64,000 nt of DNA from Larkinella sp051857545 (lineage in GTDB: Bacteria > Bacteroidota > Bacteroidia > Cytophagales > Spirosomataceae), in NCBI RefSeq assembly GCF_051857545.1, contig NZ_JBPZHB010000014.1:82772-146771 (forward strand). The letters run 5' to 3'. Each line of letters starts with the position of its first letter. Within the stretch, counting starts at the first letter, position 1. The notes beneath the pieces are model-generated. The model did not search any database. It saw only the letters and a program-made list of their open reading frames with translations, and was not told the DNA's origin. Positions 44,416 to 53,454 of the stretch are shown in pieces. Made by a program: the position numbers and the translations under genes.

Positions 44416-47400
44416 ATGGGTTCGGTATCAGCATATTGCGTGAACAATCAAATAACTAGTACGACCATGTGGTTACCTTCTACAACGATCTCCCATTCAG
44501 GTACACCCTCAACCGGCAACGGATCGGGGCTGACTGATCCAACCGAACAGGAAGTATACGGGCTTGCAGCGTCTCGCTGGCGGGCTTGGTGGTTGGCACT
44601 GGGGCTTTTGATGGCGATGGCCTGGACTGAGCGGGTCACTGCACAGTCGACCATTATTATCGCCAAGAAAGCGCAGTCGGAAACCGCAGGACAGACTTTT
44701 GGGTTTACGTCCAACATTCCTGGTGTTACCACCTTCAACCTGACGGACAATGCCGCCTACATTCCCTTGCAGGATGTGGGCGTGGGCAACAATAATAAAG
44801 TCTGGGTGGTACAACGGCCCGCAACACCGGGTGCTACCGGGGCAGTTTACTCACGGGTGGCCGGTACCACGGCCTGGACAGCATTGGCCGGTGCCAACGC
44901 CAATCGGTTGGATGCGGATGCCTCGGGTACCGTCTACCTGGCAAGCAGTGGTCAGTTGTTTTCTTCGAGCGGTGGTGCGCTGACCAGTCACGGTGGAACG
45001 TCCATCGTCGATGTCGGCGTATCTGCCGGAGCGACGCAGCCGGTCTATGTGCTGGCCGGAGCCGGTCCCTGTTATACCTTATACCGCTATAACGGGGGTG
45101 GAACCTATACCGCCTTTACGGGAATCTGCGGTTCGCGTCTTGATGTGTCCAGCGATGGAACCGTCTGGATGCTTGGACAGGGCGGAACAGTGATTTATCA
45201 GATTGCCATATCGGGTACCACGGCTACCATTGCCGGAACCTATCCGGGAACCTACGCCGATATTACCGTAGCGGCTGATGGAACCGTCTGGGCATCTACG
45301 CTAACGCAGTCGTATCGAAAAACGGGAAGCTCGTTTGTCCTGGACCCCAACAGCGGGGGAACGGGCACCATGTTTGGCGGCATTTCCGCCGGTTCGGACG
45401 GTGATGCCCCGTTCTTAACCTACAATGCCGGTTATATTCCGACCTATACCTCCGAATCGGGAAGGTTGGTGCAGCGAACCGAAAACGGAACCTGGCTTGA
45501 CGACCATGCGGTGAATGTCACCAATGGAAATACGGTTATTTATAATGTCGCTCCCGGCACCTACACCATTACCGAAAATAGTCCGCCCTCTCCCTGGCAA
45601 TTGACCAATATCACGACTTCCGGTGGAACGGTTTCTGCTGATATATCCACACGAACGGCCACCGTTACGGTGTCGGCCGGCCAAACCAGCTACATTGAAT
45701 TTGATAATGCGAACATCATCAACTCGGTGGTTTCCAATTCTTGTGGTGCTCCCTATGTCGAGACGTTTGGGGCTGCCGGTACGACGGTCAGCACCTTCGG
45801 CGCAGCCCTGCCCAATGGCTATACCTCTTATCACTACGATGGTTCAGGAACCAGTGCGGCCTATGGTGCCGGACAATATTCCATTGTGAATAACGCTGGA
45901 AAAATTTTTATCGCAGATGCCAGCTATGAGGATCATACTCCCGGCGATATCGGGGGAAATTTCATGTTCATCAATGGTGGTTTTGCAAAAGATGAGTTTT
46001 TTCGACGCCGGTTTTCCGGTTTGGCACCCGGCGTTACCTATTTTCTTTCAATTTATGCAATGGGTTTCAATGCCAACACGGTATTGCCAAATCTGCTGCT
46101 GGAAGCCCGTAAAACCGATGGAACGCTGATCGGATCCACCACCACGGGCGACATCCCACTCATCAATGGGAGAGGAGCCTGGCAAAAATTTCAATTGCAG
46201 TTTACGGCGGATGCGTCCGGCATTGCCGACTTTATTGTTCGGAATAACCAACAACTAGCCGGTATTTACGGCAATGATCTGGCCATCGACGACATTACCA
46301 TCGGGGTGGGCTGTGATTTTGGCGACGCGCCGGATACCTATAAAACCACCATTGCCAACGGTGGTCCGTCTCACAAAGGATCGGCCAGCCTGCGAATGGG
46401 CTCCTTGATCGATATTGAAACCGACGGTTTTCCCAGTACAGCCAACGGCGATAACCTGGACAATACCGACGACGAAGACGCCGTGTCGTTCGGAGTTCTA
46501 TGTACCGCCACCACCAGCCTGACGGCGCTGGTGGTCAATGTGAATAATACTGGAGCCCCAACAGCCCGGATTATTGGCTGGATCGACTTTAACCAGAACG
46601 GGGTTTTCGATCCCTCCGAAGGCACGACCGTGGCCGCGGGCAGTGGCGGAAATTATACCCTGACCTGGACCGGCATCACTGGTTTGGTAGCCGGAACGAC
46701 CTACGCCCGGATTCGACTGACGAGTGACCCGGCCATCACCGTCAATACGCCCGGCGGTTCGGCCAATGACGGGGAAGTGGAAGACTATCAGATTGTGATC
46801 AATCCCGGTGGGGGCACCATCACAGCCAGCCCGACCGCCCTGACGACCTGTTCGGGAGATCCGGTTTCCATTAACTACACGACCTCCCCGGTCGGACAAA
46901 ATGTCCAATGGGTGCGGATGCCCGGAAACATCACCGGTGGGATGGGAGTCGTTGACAGCCCAACCGCCACTGGTACCACCCCTGTCAGCTACACCTATAC
47001 GGCCATTATTGCCGACATCTACGGTTGTCCGAGCAACGTGGCCACTACCATTGTCACCGTCAACCCCGTCCCCGTCATCACGCCCTCGGTCTGTTCCCAA
47101 ACCATCTGTTCGGGCCAAACCGGGGCCATCACCTTTACTTCTTCCGTGTCGGCCACCATCAACTGGCTGCGGGTCGAAGACGGGGCCACCGGCACCGGCG
47201 ACATCAGCCAACTCTTTGCCACCGCCGGAACATTTACCTATAAAATCTGGGGTGTCAGTGCGGCCCCCGCTTCTTGTCCGTCGTCCACCACCATCACCTG
47301 TACGATTGTGGTCAACAACTGCTGTAGCCTGACAGTCACGGCTTCGGCCAGCCAAACCGCCGTTTGCGTGGGGCAGGCCGTCACCCTGGCGACTTCCATT

Positions 47401-48360
47401 TCGGGCAATGCCGGGGCGGTGACCTACTTCTGGACGGGGCCGAACGGTTTCACCAGCAATGCCGCCAACCCGACCCTGCCAGCGGCCACCACGGCCACGG
47501 CGGGCATGTACACGGTTTTTGTCACTGATCCCACGGCCAGCACCTCCTGTGTCAAAACCGCTACAGTTACGCTCAATGTGGGGTCGCTTTATGTAGCCGC
47601 CAGCAGCAACAGCCCGGTCTGTACGACGGGTAGCCTGTCATTGACGGGTATTGCCGCCGGTGGGAATGGTTCTTACACCTTCTCCTGGACGGGACCGAAC
47701 GGATTTGTGAGTGCGGTTCAGAATCCGACGCTCGCGCTGTCGACCACGGCCCAGAGCGGGAACTACAACTTGCTGGTGACCGATACCCAGGGATGTTCAG
47801 GAACTGCGACAACAACTGTGACCGTTGCCACGCAACCCAGTCTAAGTATTACAGCCGGTTCTGGTTTGACGATCTGCTCGGGTCAAAGTACAACGCTGAA
47901 TGTGGCGGGTTCGAACGGCGCGCCGGTTTCGTGGACCAACAGCCTGGGACAAACCGGAACGGGAACGACCATTACGTCGGGAACACTGGTCAATGCCGGG
48001 ACGGCTCCGATGGTGGTGACCTACGTCATTTCGGCCAGTACGGCTTCGTGTTCGGATGTAGAAATCGTGCAGGTGGTGGTCAATCCGGAACCGGTTTTGC
48101 AAGTGGTCCCGAATGCGTCGATCATCTGTAACCTGGAGCAAACCAATGTAACCGCCACGGCTTATCCGGCCACGGCGAGCATCACCTGGACGCGAACGCC
48201 CACCACGCCGAATCCGCCCGCAGCGTCGGGCAGTGGCACGGGCAGTGTAACGATCAACCAGGTGTTGCCCCCGGCAACGTATACCTACACCTTCACCGCG
48301 ACCAACGGCGGTTGCAGCAGCACGCTGCCCGCGACGGTGGCGATTACGGTGCAGCCGTAG
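44416..48360 (+). CDS. Giant-array protein 5: propeller/prealbumin/jelly-roll/GEVED/Ig adhesin
   Basis: 1314 residues from ATG 44416, which aligns with the starts of genes 6 and 7 (MGSVSAYCVNNQ); the frame is open to 44302 but that part is translated palindrome. Export helix about 58-75, cleavage near ERVTAQ. Propeller about 113-321, prealbumin-like about 360-432, jelly-roll about 436-631, GEVED about 631-795 (GWIDFNQNGVFDPSEG), Ig-like modules to the end. Ends VAITVQP. The sequence AGCAGACAGATCAAACGATA before the ATG is shared with genes 6 and 7, so these three form the second subfamily of the array. Confidence 0.75.
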   Translation: MGSVSAYCVNNQITSTTMWLPSTTISHSGTPSTGNGSGLTDPTEQEVYGLAASRWRAWWLALGLLMAMAWTERVTAQSTIIIAKKAQSETAGQTFGFTSNIPGVTTFNLTDNAAYIPLQDVGVGNNNKVWVVQRPATPGATGAVYSRVAGTTAWTALAGANANRLDADASGTVYLASSGQLFSSSGGALTSHGGTSIVDVGVSAGATQPVYVLAGAGPCYTLYRYNGGGTYTAFTGICGSRLDVSSDGTVWMLGQGGTVIYQIAISGTTATIAGTYPGTYADITVAADGTVWASTLTQSYRKTGSSFVLDPNSGGTGTMFGGISAGSDGDAPFLTYNAGYIPTYTSESGRLVQRTENGTWLDDHAVNVTNGNTVIYNVAPGTYTITENSPPSPWQLTNITTSGGTVSADISTRTATVTVSAGQTSYIEFDNANIINSVVSNSCGAPYVETFGAAGTTVSTFGAALPNGYTSYHYDGSGTSAAYGAGQYSIVNNAGKIFIADASYEDHTPGDIGGNFMFINGGFAKDEFFRRRFSGLAPGVTYFLSIYAMGFNANTVLPNLLLEARKTDGTLIGSTTTGDIPLINGRGAWQKFQLQFTADASGIADFIVRNNQQLAGIYGNDLAIDDITIGVGCDFGDAPDTYKTTIANGGPSHKGSASLRMGSLIDIETDGFPSTANGDNLDNTDDEDAVSFGVLCTATTSLTALVVNVNNTGAPTARIIGWIDFNQNGVFDPSEGTTVAAGSGGNYTLTWTGITGLVAGTTYARIRLTSDPAITVNTPGGSANDGEVEDYQIVINPGGGTITASPTALTTCSGDPVSINYTTSPVGQNVQWVRMPGNITGGMGVVDSPTATGTTPVSYTYTAIIADIYGCPSNVATTIVTVNPVPVITPSVCSQTICSGQTGAITFTSSVSATINWLRVEDGATGTGDISQLFATAGTFTYKIWGVSAAPASCPSSTTITCTIVVNNCCSLTVTASASQTAVCVGQAVTLATSISGNAGAVTYFWTGPNGFTSNAANPTLPAATTATAGMYTVFVTDPTASTSCVKTATVTLNVGSLYVAASSNSPVCTTGSLSLTGIAAGGNGSYTFSWTGPNGFVSAVQNPTLALSTTAQSGNYNLLVTDTQGCSGTATTTVTVATQPSLSITAGSGLTICSGQSTTLNVAGSNGAPVSWTNSLGQTGTGTTITSGTLVNAGTAPMVVTYVISASTASCSDVEIVQVVVNPEPVLQVVPNASIICNLEQTNVTATAYPATASITWTRTPTTPNPPAASGSGTGSVTINQVLPPATYTYTFTATNGGCSSTLPATVAITVQP

Positions 48361-48370
48361 AGAAGCCAAT

Positions 48371-48467
48371 GGATTCGCCCCCAACCCCCTAAAGGGGGCT
48401 TTGGACATGGAGTGAATCGGACATAAACGTTGTCCAAAGCCCCCTTTAGGGGGTTGGGGGCGAATCC
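48371..48467. repeat. Large perfect palindrome between giant genes 5 and 6
   Basis: 37-bp perfect arms (48371-48407 and 48431-48467) around a 23-nt loop that includes CGGACATAAACGT. Full-core type: CCCCCAACCCCCTAAAGGGG then GCTTTGGACA. A partial right-arm piece (GGGGTTGGGGGCGAATCCGG) is repeated at 48497-48516. Confidence 0.92.
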
Positions 48468-48573
48468 GGGGCGAAACGTAGGTTGGGAATAAAACCGGGG
48501 TTGGGGGCGAATCCGGGGCGAAACGAGGGGCAACCGGGTACCAAAGACAGCAGACAGATCAAACGATACGAGT

Positions 48574-51500
48574 ATGGGTTCGGTATTAGCATATTGCGTG
48601 AACAATCAAATAATCAGTACGACCATGTGGTTACCTTCTACAACGATCTCCCATCCAGGCACATCCCCAACCGGCAGCGGGCGGGGGCTGACCGACCCGA
48701 CTTTACCGAAAGCCCACGGCCCTTCCGCCGGTCGCTGGCGGGTCTGGATCGTATTCCTGGGACTACTGGTTACGACGGTCTGGTCGCAGCGGGTGCAGGC
48801 GCAAGCGACGATAACCATTGCCAAGAAATCTCAGTCGGAAACGGGGCAGCAGTTTGGCTTTACGTCTGACATTCCGGGGGGGAGTTCTTTTAACCTGACG
48901 GATAATGCGGGATTTATTCCGGTGCAAGATGTGGGAGTGGGCAATAACAATACCGTTTGGGTCAGTACCGGCACCGCTGGTACGAACGGACAAATTTATT
49001 ACCGAACAGCGGGTAGTACCGTCTGGACAGCGGCCGCCGGTTTAGCAACCAGGATAGATGCAGACCAAAATGGCCAAGCTTTCTTTGTCAATTCCTTTGG
49101 GACTCTGTTTGGAGGAAATAGTCCGTTTTTTGCCTTAGGAAATGGTGGATTTGTGGATGTTGGTGTTTCCGCAGGGGCTACTCAGCCGGTTTATGTGTTA
49201 GCTGGAACTGGTTGTGGGTCTTTACAAAGATATAGTGGCGGTGTTTTCCAACCAATTTCAGGAGCATGCGGAAATAGCCTGGATGTAGCACCGGATGGAA
49301 CCATTTGGATTATAAATGCCGGTGGTCTGTACCATCTTTCAATCTCAGGAACAACCGCTACAGTTATTGCTAATTTTCCAGGTAATTATTCTGATGTTAC
49401 GGTAGCTGCAGATGGAACCGTTTGGGTATTACAATCAAATGGCTTACTCTATCGCTTAGTAGGTAGCACACTCACAAAATCAGAAAATGGTGCGGAATTT
49501 ATAGTGTTTGCTTTATCAGCCGGTTCAGACGGTGATACACCTTATACTGTTCAATATCAGGGGCGTTTATTTCAGCGGAATGAAAATGATACGTATATTA
49601 ACGATCACACCGTAAATATCGTTAACGACAATACGGTATCTTATAACGTTGCGCCCGGTACATATACTATTACCGAAAATGTTCCGCCATCGCCTTGGCA
49701 GCTAACTAGCATCAGTACGGCTGGAGGTATACCTTCGATTAATTTGTCAGCCCGCACAGTAACTATCACTGTAACCGCAGGGCAAACGGCGTATGTAGAG
49801 TTCGATAATGCCTTTATTGATACACCAACTCCTGTAGCCAACTCGTGTGGAACTCCCTACGTCGAGACATTTGGGGCAGGGGGTACCGCCTTTGGGCCTG
49901 TTTTGCCAAATGGGTATACGTCCTACCACAACAGTTCTCAAATAGGTGCGGGATACTATGCTCTGTATAATACTTTAAATGGTATTTTTGGACTTGACGC
50001 CACCAAAATTGACCATACCCCTGGTGATACAGGTGGCTACATGATGGTGATCAACGGGGGCTATGGACAGGATGAATTTTTTCGTCGCCGGTTTTCTGGC
50101 TTGGTTCCTGGTGCAACCTATTATCTGTCTTTGTATGCCACAAGTATCACCAACACGGTAATATCGCCCAACCTCATCCTTGAGACACGCAAAACAGATG
50201 GAACTTTACTGGCTTCTGAGACAACCGGTGATATACCCTACAATGGCGTCGTCTGGCAAAAATACCAATTAGAGTTTACCGCAGACGGTTCTGGGACTAT
50301 TGATTTTATCGTTCGAAATAATCAACAATTACCGGGAACAGATGGCAACGACATCGCCATCGATGACATCACCATCGGCGTCGGCTGTGACTTCGGCGAT
50401 GCCCCCGATACCTACAAAACCACCCTGGCGAATGGTGGCCCTTCCCACAAAGGATCGGCGAATCTCCGCATGGGAACACTGCTCGACATTGAAACCGACG
50501 GTTTTCCCAGCACCGCTAACGGCGACAACCTCGACAACATTAACGACGAAGATGCCGTAACGTTTGGTGTTCTCTGTACCGCTACCACCAGCCTGACGGC
50601 TTTAGTGGTCAACGTGAACAACCCCGGTGCCCCCACGGCACGGATTATCGGCTGGATCGACTTCAACCAAAACGGTATTTTTGAAACCTCGGAAGGGGCC
50701 ACCATAGCCGCTGGTAGCTCGGGCAGTTACACCCTGACCTGGACGGGTATTACCGGTTTGGTGCCGGGAACCACCTATGCCCGTGTCCGGCTTACGAGTG
50801 ACCCGACCATTACGGTTGCCACGCCAGGCGGTTCGGCGAGCGACGGCGAAGTGGAAGATTACCAGATCGTGATCAACCCCGGTGGCGGCACCATCACGGC
50901 CAACCCCACCGCCCTGACCATTTGCTCGGGGCAGCCCGTGTCGGTTTCCTACACCACCGCACCGGCTGGACAAACCGTTCAATGGGTGCGGATGCCCGGA
51001 AACATCACCGGGGCCGGAGACTTCATCAACTTCCCCACAGCCACCGGCTCCACGCCCGTCAGCTACACCTACACGGCGGTTATTCCCAGCGTGTTCGGTT
51101 GCCCGAGCAATGTAGCCACCACCGTCGTCACGGTCAACCCCGTTCCTGAAATCACGCCCTCAGTCTGTTCCCAAACCATCTGTTCGGGCGAAACCGGGGC
51201 CATCACCTTTGTCAGCAGCATTCCCGGCAGCACCATCAACTGGCTGCGCGTGGAAGATGGGGCCACCGGAACCGGTGACATCAGCCAACTCTTTGCCACC
51301 GCCGGCACCAACACCTACAAGATCTGGGGCGTCAGTGCGGCCCCGGCTTCCTGTCCGTCGTCCACGACTATTACCTGTACGATTGTGGTCAACAACTGCT
51401 GTAGCCTGACGGTTACGGCGTCGGCCAGCCAAACCGCCGTTTGCGTGGGGCAGGCCGTCACGCTGGCGACTTCCATTTCGGGCAATGCCGGTACGGTCAC

Positions 51501-52437
51501 CTACGCCTGGAGCGGCCCCAACGGGTTCACCAGCAATGTTGCCAACCCGACCCTGCCAGCCGCCACCTCGGCCACGGCGGGCATCTATACCGTGACCGTC
51601 TCCGACCCCACGGCCAGTACGTCCTGCGTCAAAACCGCTTCGGTCAACCTGACAGTCGGGTCGCTTTATGTAGCCGCGACCAGTAACAGCCCGGTTTGTA
51701 CGACGGGAAGCCTGTCGCTGACGGGCATAGCCGCCGGAGGATCAGGCTCCTACACCTACGCCTGGACAGGACCAAACGGTTTCGTGAGTGCGGTTCAGAA
51801 CCCCACCGTCGCGCTGTCGACCACGGCCCAGAGCGGGAATTACAACCTGCTGGTGACCGATACCCAGGGTTGTTCGGGAACGGCGACCACCGCCGTGGTG
51901 GTGGCAACCCAGCCGACACTCAGCGTGACTGGTTCACCCAGCCAGACGATCTGCTCGGGACAATCCACGACGCTGATTGTCGCGGGTTCGAACGGTGCGC
52001 CGGTTTCGTGGACCAACAGCCTGGGGCAAACCGGCACGGGAACAACCATTACGTCGGGCACGCTGGTGAATGCCGGGACAGTGCCGATGGTGGTGACCTA
52101 CCGGATTCGGGCCAGCACCGGATCATGTTCGGATGAAGAAATCGTACAGGTGGTGGTCAACCCGGAACCGCGTTTGCAGGTGGTCCCGAACGCGTCGATC
52201 ATCTGTAACCTGGAACAAACCAACATAACCGCCACGGCCAATCCGGCCACGGCGAGCATCACCTGGACCCGAACGCCCAACACGCCCAACCCACCCGCAG
52301 CGTCGGGTAGTGGCACGGGCAGTGTAACGATCAACCAGGTGTTGCCCCCGGCGACGTATACCTACACCTTCACCGCGACCAACGGCGGTTGCAGCAGCAC
52401 GCTGCCAGCCTCCGTCGCGATTACGGTGCAGCAGTAG
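48574..52437 (+). CDS. Giant-array protein 6: propeller/prealbumin/jelly-roll/GEVED/Ig adhesin
   Basis: 1287 residues. Leader MGSVLAYCVNNQ, export helix about 57-70, cleavage near RVQAQA (77). Propeller about 110-309 (DVGVGNNNTVWVST, LDVAPDGTIWII, DVTVAADGTVWVLQ), prealbumin-like about 342-414 (YNVAPGTYTITENVPP), jelly-roll about 418-605, GEVED about 605-769, Ig-like modules to the end. The propeller and jelly-roll of this copy are AT-richer than the flanking GEVED and Ig parts, and differ most from the sisters, while the ends are nearly identical, which suggests domain exchange in the middle with conversion at the edges. Confidence 0.75.
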   Translation: MGSVLAYCVNNQIISTTMWLPSTTISHPGTSPTGSGRGLTDPTLPKAHGPSAGRWRVWIVFLGLLVTTVWSQRVQAQATITIAKKSQSETGQQFGFTSDIPGGSSFNLTDNAGFIPVQDVGVGNNNTVWVSTGTAGTNGQIYYRTAGSTVWTAAAGLATRIDADQNGQAFFVNSFGTLFGGNSPFFALGNGGFVDVGVSAGATQPVYVLAGTGCGSLQRYSGGVFQPISGACGNSLDVAPDGTIWIINAGGLYHLSISGTTATVIANFPGNYSDVTVAADGTVWVLQSNGLLYRLVGSTLTKSENGAEFIVFALSAGSDGDTPYTVQYQGRLFQRNENDTYINDHTVNIVNDNTVSYNVAPGTYTITENVPPSPWQLTSISTAGGIPSINLSARTVTITVTAGQTAYVEFDNAFIDTPTPVANSCGTPYVETFGAGGTAFGPVLPNGYTSYHNSSQIGAGYYALYNTLNGIFGLDATKIDHTPGDTGGYMMVINGGYGQDEFFRRRFSGLVPGATYYLSLYATSITNTVISPNLILETRKTDGTLLASETTGDIPYNGVVWQKYQLEFTADGSGTIDFIVRNNQQLPGTDGNDIAIDDITIGVGCDFGDAPDTYKTTLANGGPSHKGSANLRMGTLLDIETDGFPSTANGDNLDNINDEDAVTFGVLCTATTSLTALVVNVNNPGAPTARIIGWIDFNQNGIFETSEGATIAAGSSGSYTLTWTGITGLVPGTTYARVRLTSDPTITVATPGGSASDGEVEDYQIVINPGGGTITANPTALTICSGQPVSVSYTTAPAGQTVQWVRMPGNITGAGDFINFPTATGSTPVSYTYTAVIPSVFGCPSNVATTVVTVNPVPEITPSVCSQTICSGETGAITFVSSIPGSTINWLRVEDGATGTGDISQLFATAGTNTYKIWGVSAAPASCPSSTTITCTIVVNNCCSLTVTASASQTAVCVGQAVTLATSISGNAGTVTYAWSGPNGFTSNVANPTLPAATSATAGIYTVTVSDPTASTSCVKTASVNLTVGSLYVAATSNSPVCTTGSLSLTGIAAGGSGSYTYAWTGPNGFVSAVQNPTVALSTTAQSGNYNLLVTDTQGCSGTATTAVVVATQPTLSVTGSPSQTICSGQSTTLIVAGSNGAPVSWTNSLGQTGTGTTITSGTLVNAGTVPMVVTYRIRASTGSCSDEEIVQVVVNPEPRLQVVPNASIICNLEQTNITATANPATASITWTRTPNTPNPPAASGSGTGSVTINQVLPPATYTYTFTATNGGCSSTLPASVAITVQQ

Positions 52438-52450
52438 TTTTCGCCCCTTG

Positions 52451-52537
52451 CCCCGGATTTGCCCCCAACCCCCTAAAGGGGGCTTTCAAAATCCGGATGC
52501 AGAAGCCCCCTTTAGGGGGTTGGGGGCGAATCCGGGG
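52451..52537. repeat. Large palindrome upstream of the DUF559 gene
   Basis: 35-bp arms at 52451-52485 and 52503-52537 with one mismatch and a 17-nt loop. Begins 14 bp after the giant gene 6 stop. Full-core type. Confidence 0.9.
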
Positions 52538-52579
52538 CGAAACGAAGGTTGGGAGTAGAACCGGACATAAGCGTCGTCA

Positions 52580-52618
52580 GCCCGGCACCGGCCGCCCGGC
52601 CTTTAGGGTGTTGGGGGC
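52580..52618. repeat. Half palindrome element in reversed orientation
   Basis: The variant core (CCCGGCACCGGCCGCCCGGC) followed by CTTTAGGGTGTTGGGGGC: a right arm carrying the core that elsewhere sits on the left arm. No left arm is present. It is probably a deleted or inverted copy. Confidence 0.7.
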
Positions 52619-52724
52619 AAAACCGGGGCAAGGGCAGACCAGAGCAAACGAAGGTTGGGGCCAAACCGGGCTTGGGGGCAGAAACCAGTCGAAAGAGCAG
52701 ACGTAAACTAAAAAGAAGAAGCCC

Positions 52725-53168
52725 ATGGCGACCGACATGTTTTATGGAGCAACACCTGAGCTATTTCGGAAAGCGGATGAACTAAGGAGAATGTTGACAC
52801 CGGCCGAAAAAATAGTTTGGAAGGCTTTGAGAGCCAATCAACTGGAGGGCTTTCGGTTTAAATCACAGCATCCGTTGAGCCATTTTATTGCTGATTTTTA
52901 TAGTCATAAGGCCCGGTTGGTTGTCGAAATCGATGGGGGCATACACCAGGAAAGAGAGCAGATGGAATACGATAAAGGGCGCACCCGATTGATGGAAGAG
53001 TTGGGAATCACCGTGCTACGGTTTAGCAACGAAGATGTATTTCACCATCTGCCCTCGGTGCTGGATCGAATTAGAAGTTTTTTACGGGTAAGGCAACCGG
53101 ATTTGTCTCCGGATTTGGCCCCAAGCCCGGATTTGCTCCTTGCGCCGGATTCGCCCCCAACCCCCTAA
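52725..53168 (+). CDS. DUF559 (Vsr-like) endonuclease-fold protein between palindromes
   Basis: 147 residues. RKADELRRMLTPAEKIVWKA, then GFRFKSQHPLSHFIADFYSH, KARLVVEIDGGIHQE and GITVLRFSNEDVFH are the defining DUF559 stretches; Asp in FIADFY and Glu-x-Asp-Gly in VVEIDGGIH correspond to the metal site of Vsr/PD-(D/E)XK nucleases, so it looks active. The last 20-odd residues (DLAPSPDLLLAPDSPPTP) are translated from the repeat zone, and the stop codon (53166-53168) lies inside the 39-bp arm of the next palindrome. Palindromes flank the gene on both sides. Start ATG 52725; the next ATG at 52737 (MFYGATPELF) is possible. Confidence 0.85.
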   Translation: MATDMFYGATPELFRKADELRRMLTPAEKIVWKALRANQLEGFRFKSQHPLSHFIADFYSHKARLVVEIDGGIHQEREQMEYDKGRTRLMEELGITVLRFSNEDVFHHLPSVLDRIRSFLRVRQPDLSPDLAPSPDLLLAPDSPPTP

Positions 53169-53246
53169 AGGGGGCTTTGGACATGGAGTAAAACCGGACA
53201 TAAGCGTTGTCCAAAGCCCCCTTTAGGGGGTTGGGGGCGAATCCGG
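53145..53246. repeat. Longest perfect palindrome, contains the DUF559 stop codon
   Basis: 39-bp perfect arms (53145-53183 and 53208-53246), 24-nt loop. Same sequence as 48371-48467 in the arms, with a few changes in the loop. Confidence 0.93.
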
Positions 53247-53286
53247 GGCGAAACGAAGATTGGAAATAAAACCGGGCATAAGCGTT

Positions 53287-53369
53287 GCCCCCAACCCCCT
53301 GAAGGCCGGGCGGCCGGTGCCGGGCTTTAAGAATCCGGATGCAGAAGCCCCCTTTAGGGGGTTGGGGGC
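53287..53369. repeat. Palindrome, variant-core type, before giant gene 7
   Basis: 18-bp arms (53287-53304 and 53352-53369, one mismatch) with the variant core on the left side, next to the full-core copy at 53145-53246. Confidence 0.8.
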
Positions 53370-53454
53370 GAAACCGGGGCGAAACCAAGATTGGGGGCAA
53401 ACCTGAAGCAAAACCGGGGCAAGAATAGCAGCAGACAGATCAAACGATACGAGT

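Noticed and set aside
52451..53246. Interpretation of the palindromes as ordinary rho-independent terminators
   Set aside because: Arms of 35-39 bp, loops of 17-24 nt and no T-run after the right arm; copies also occur next to each other and carry core variants. Incidental termination is still possible.
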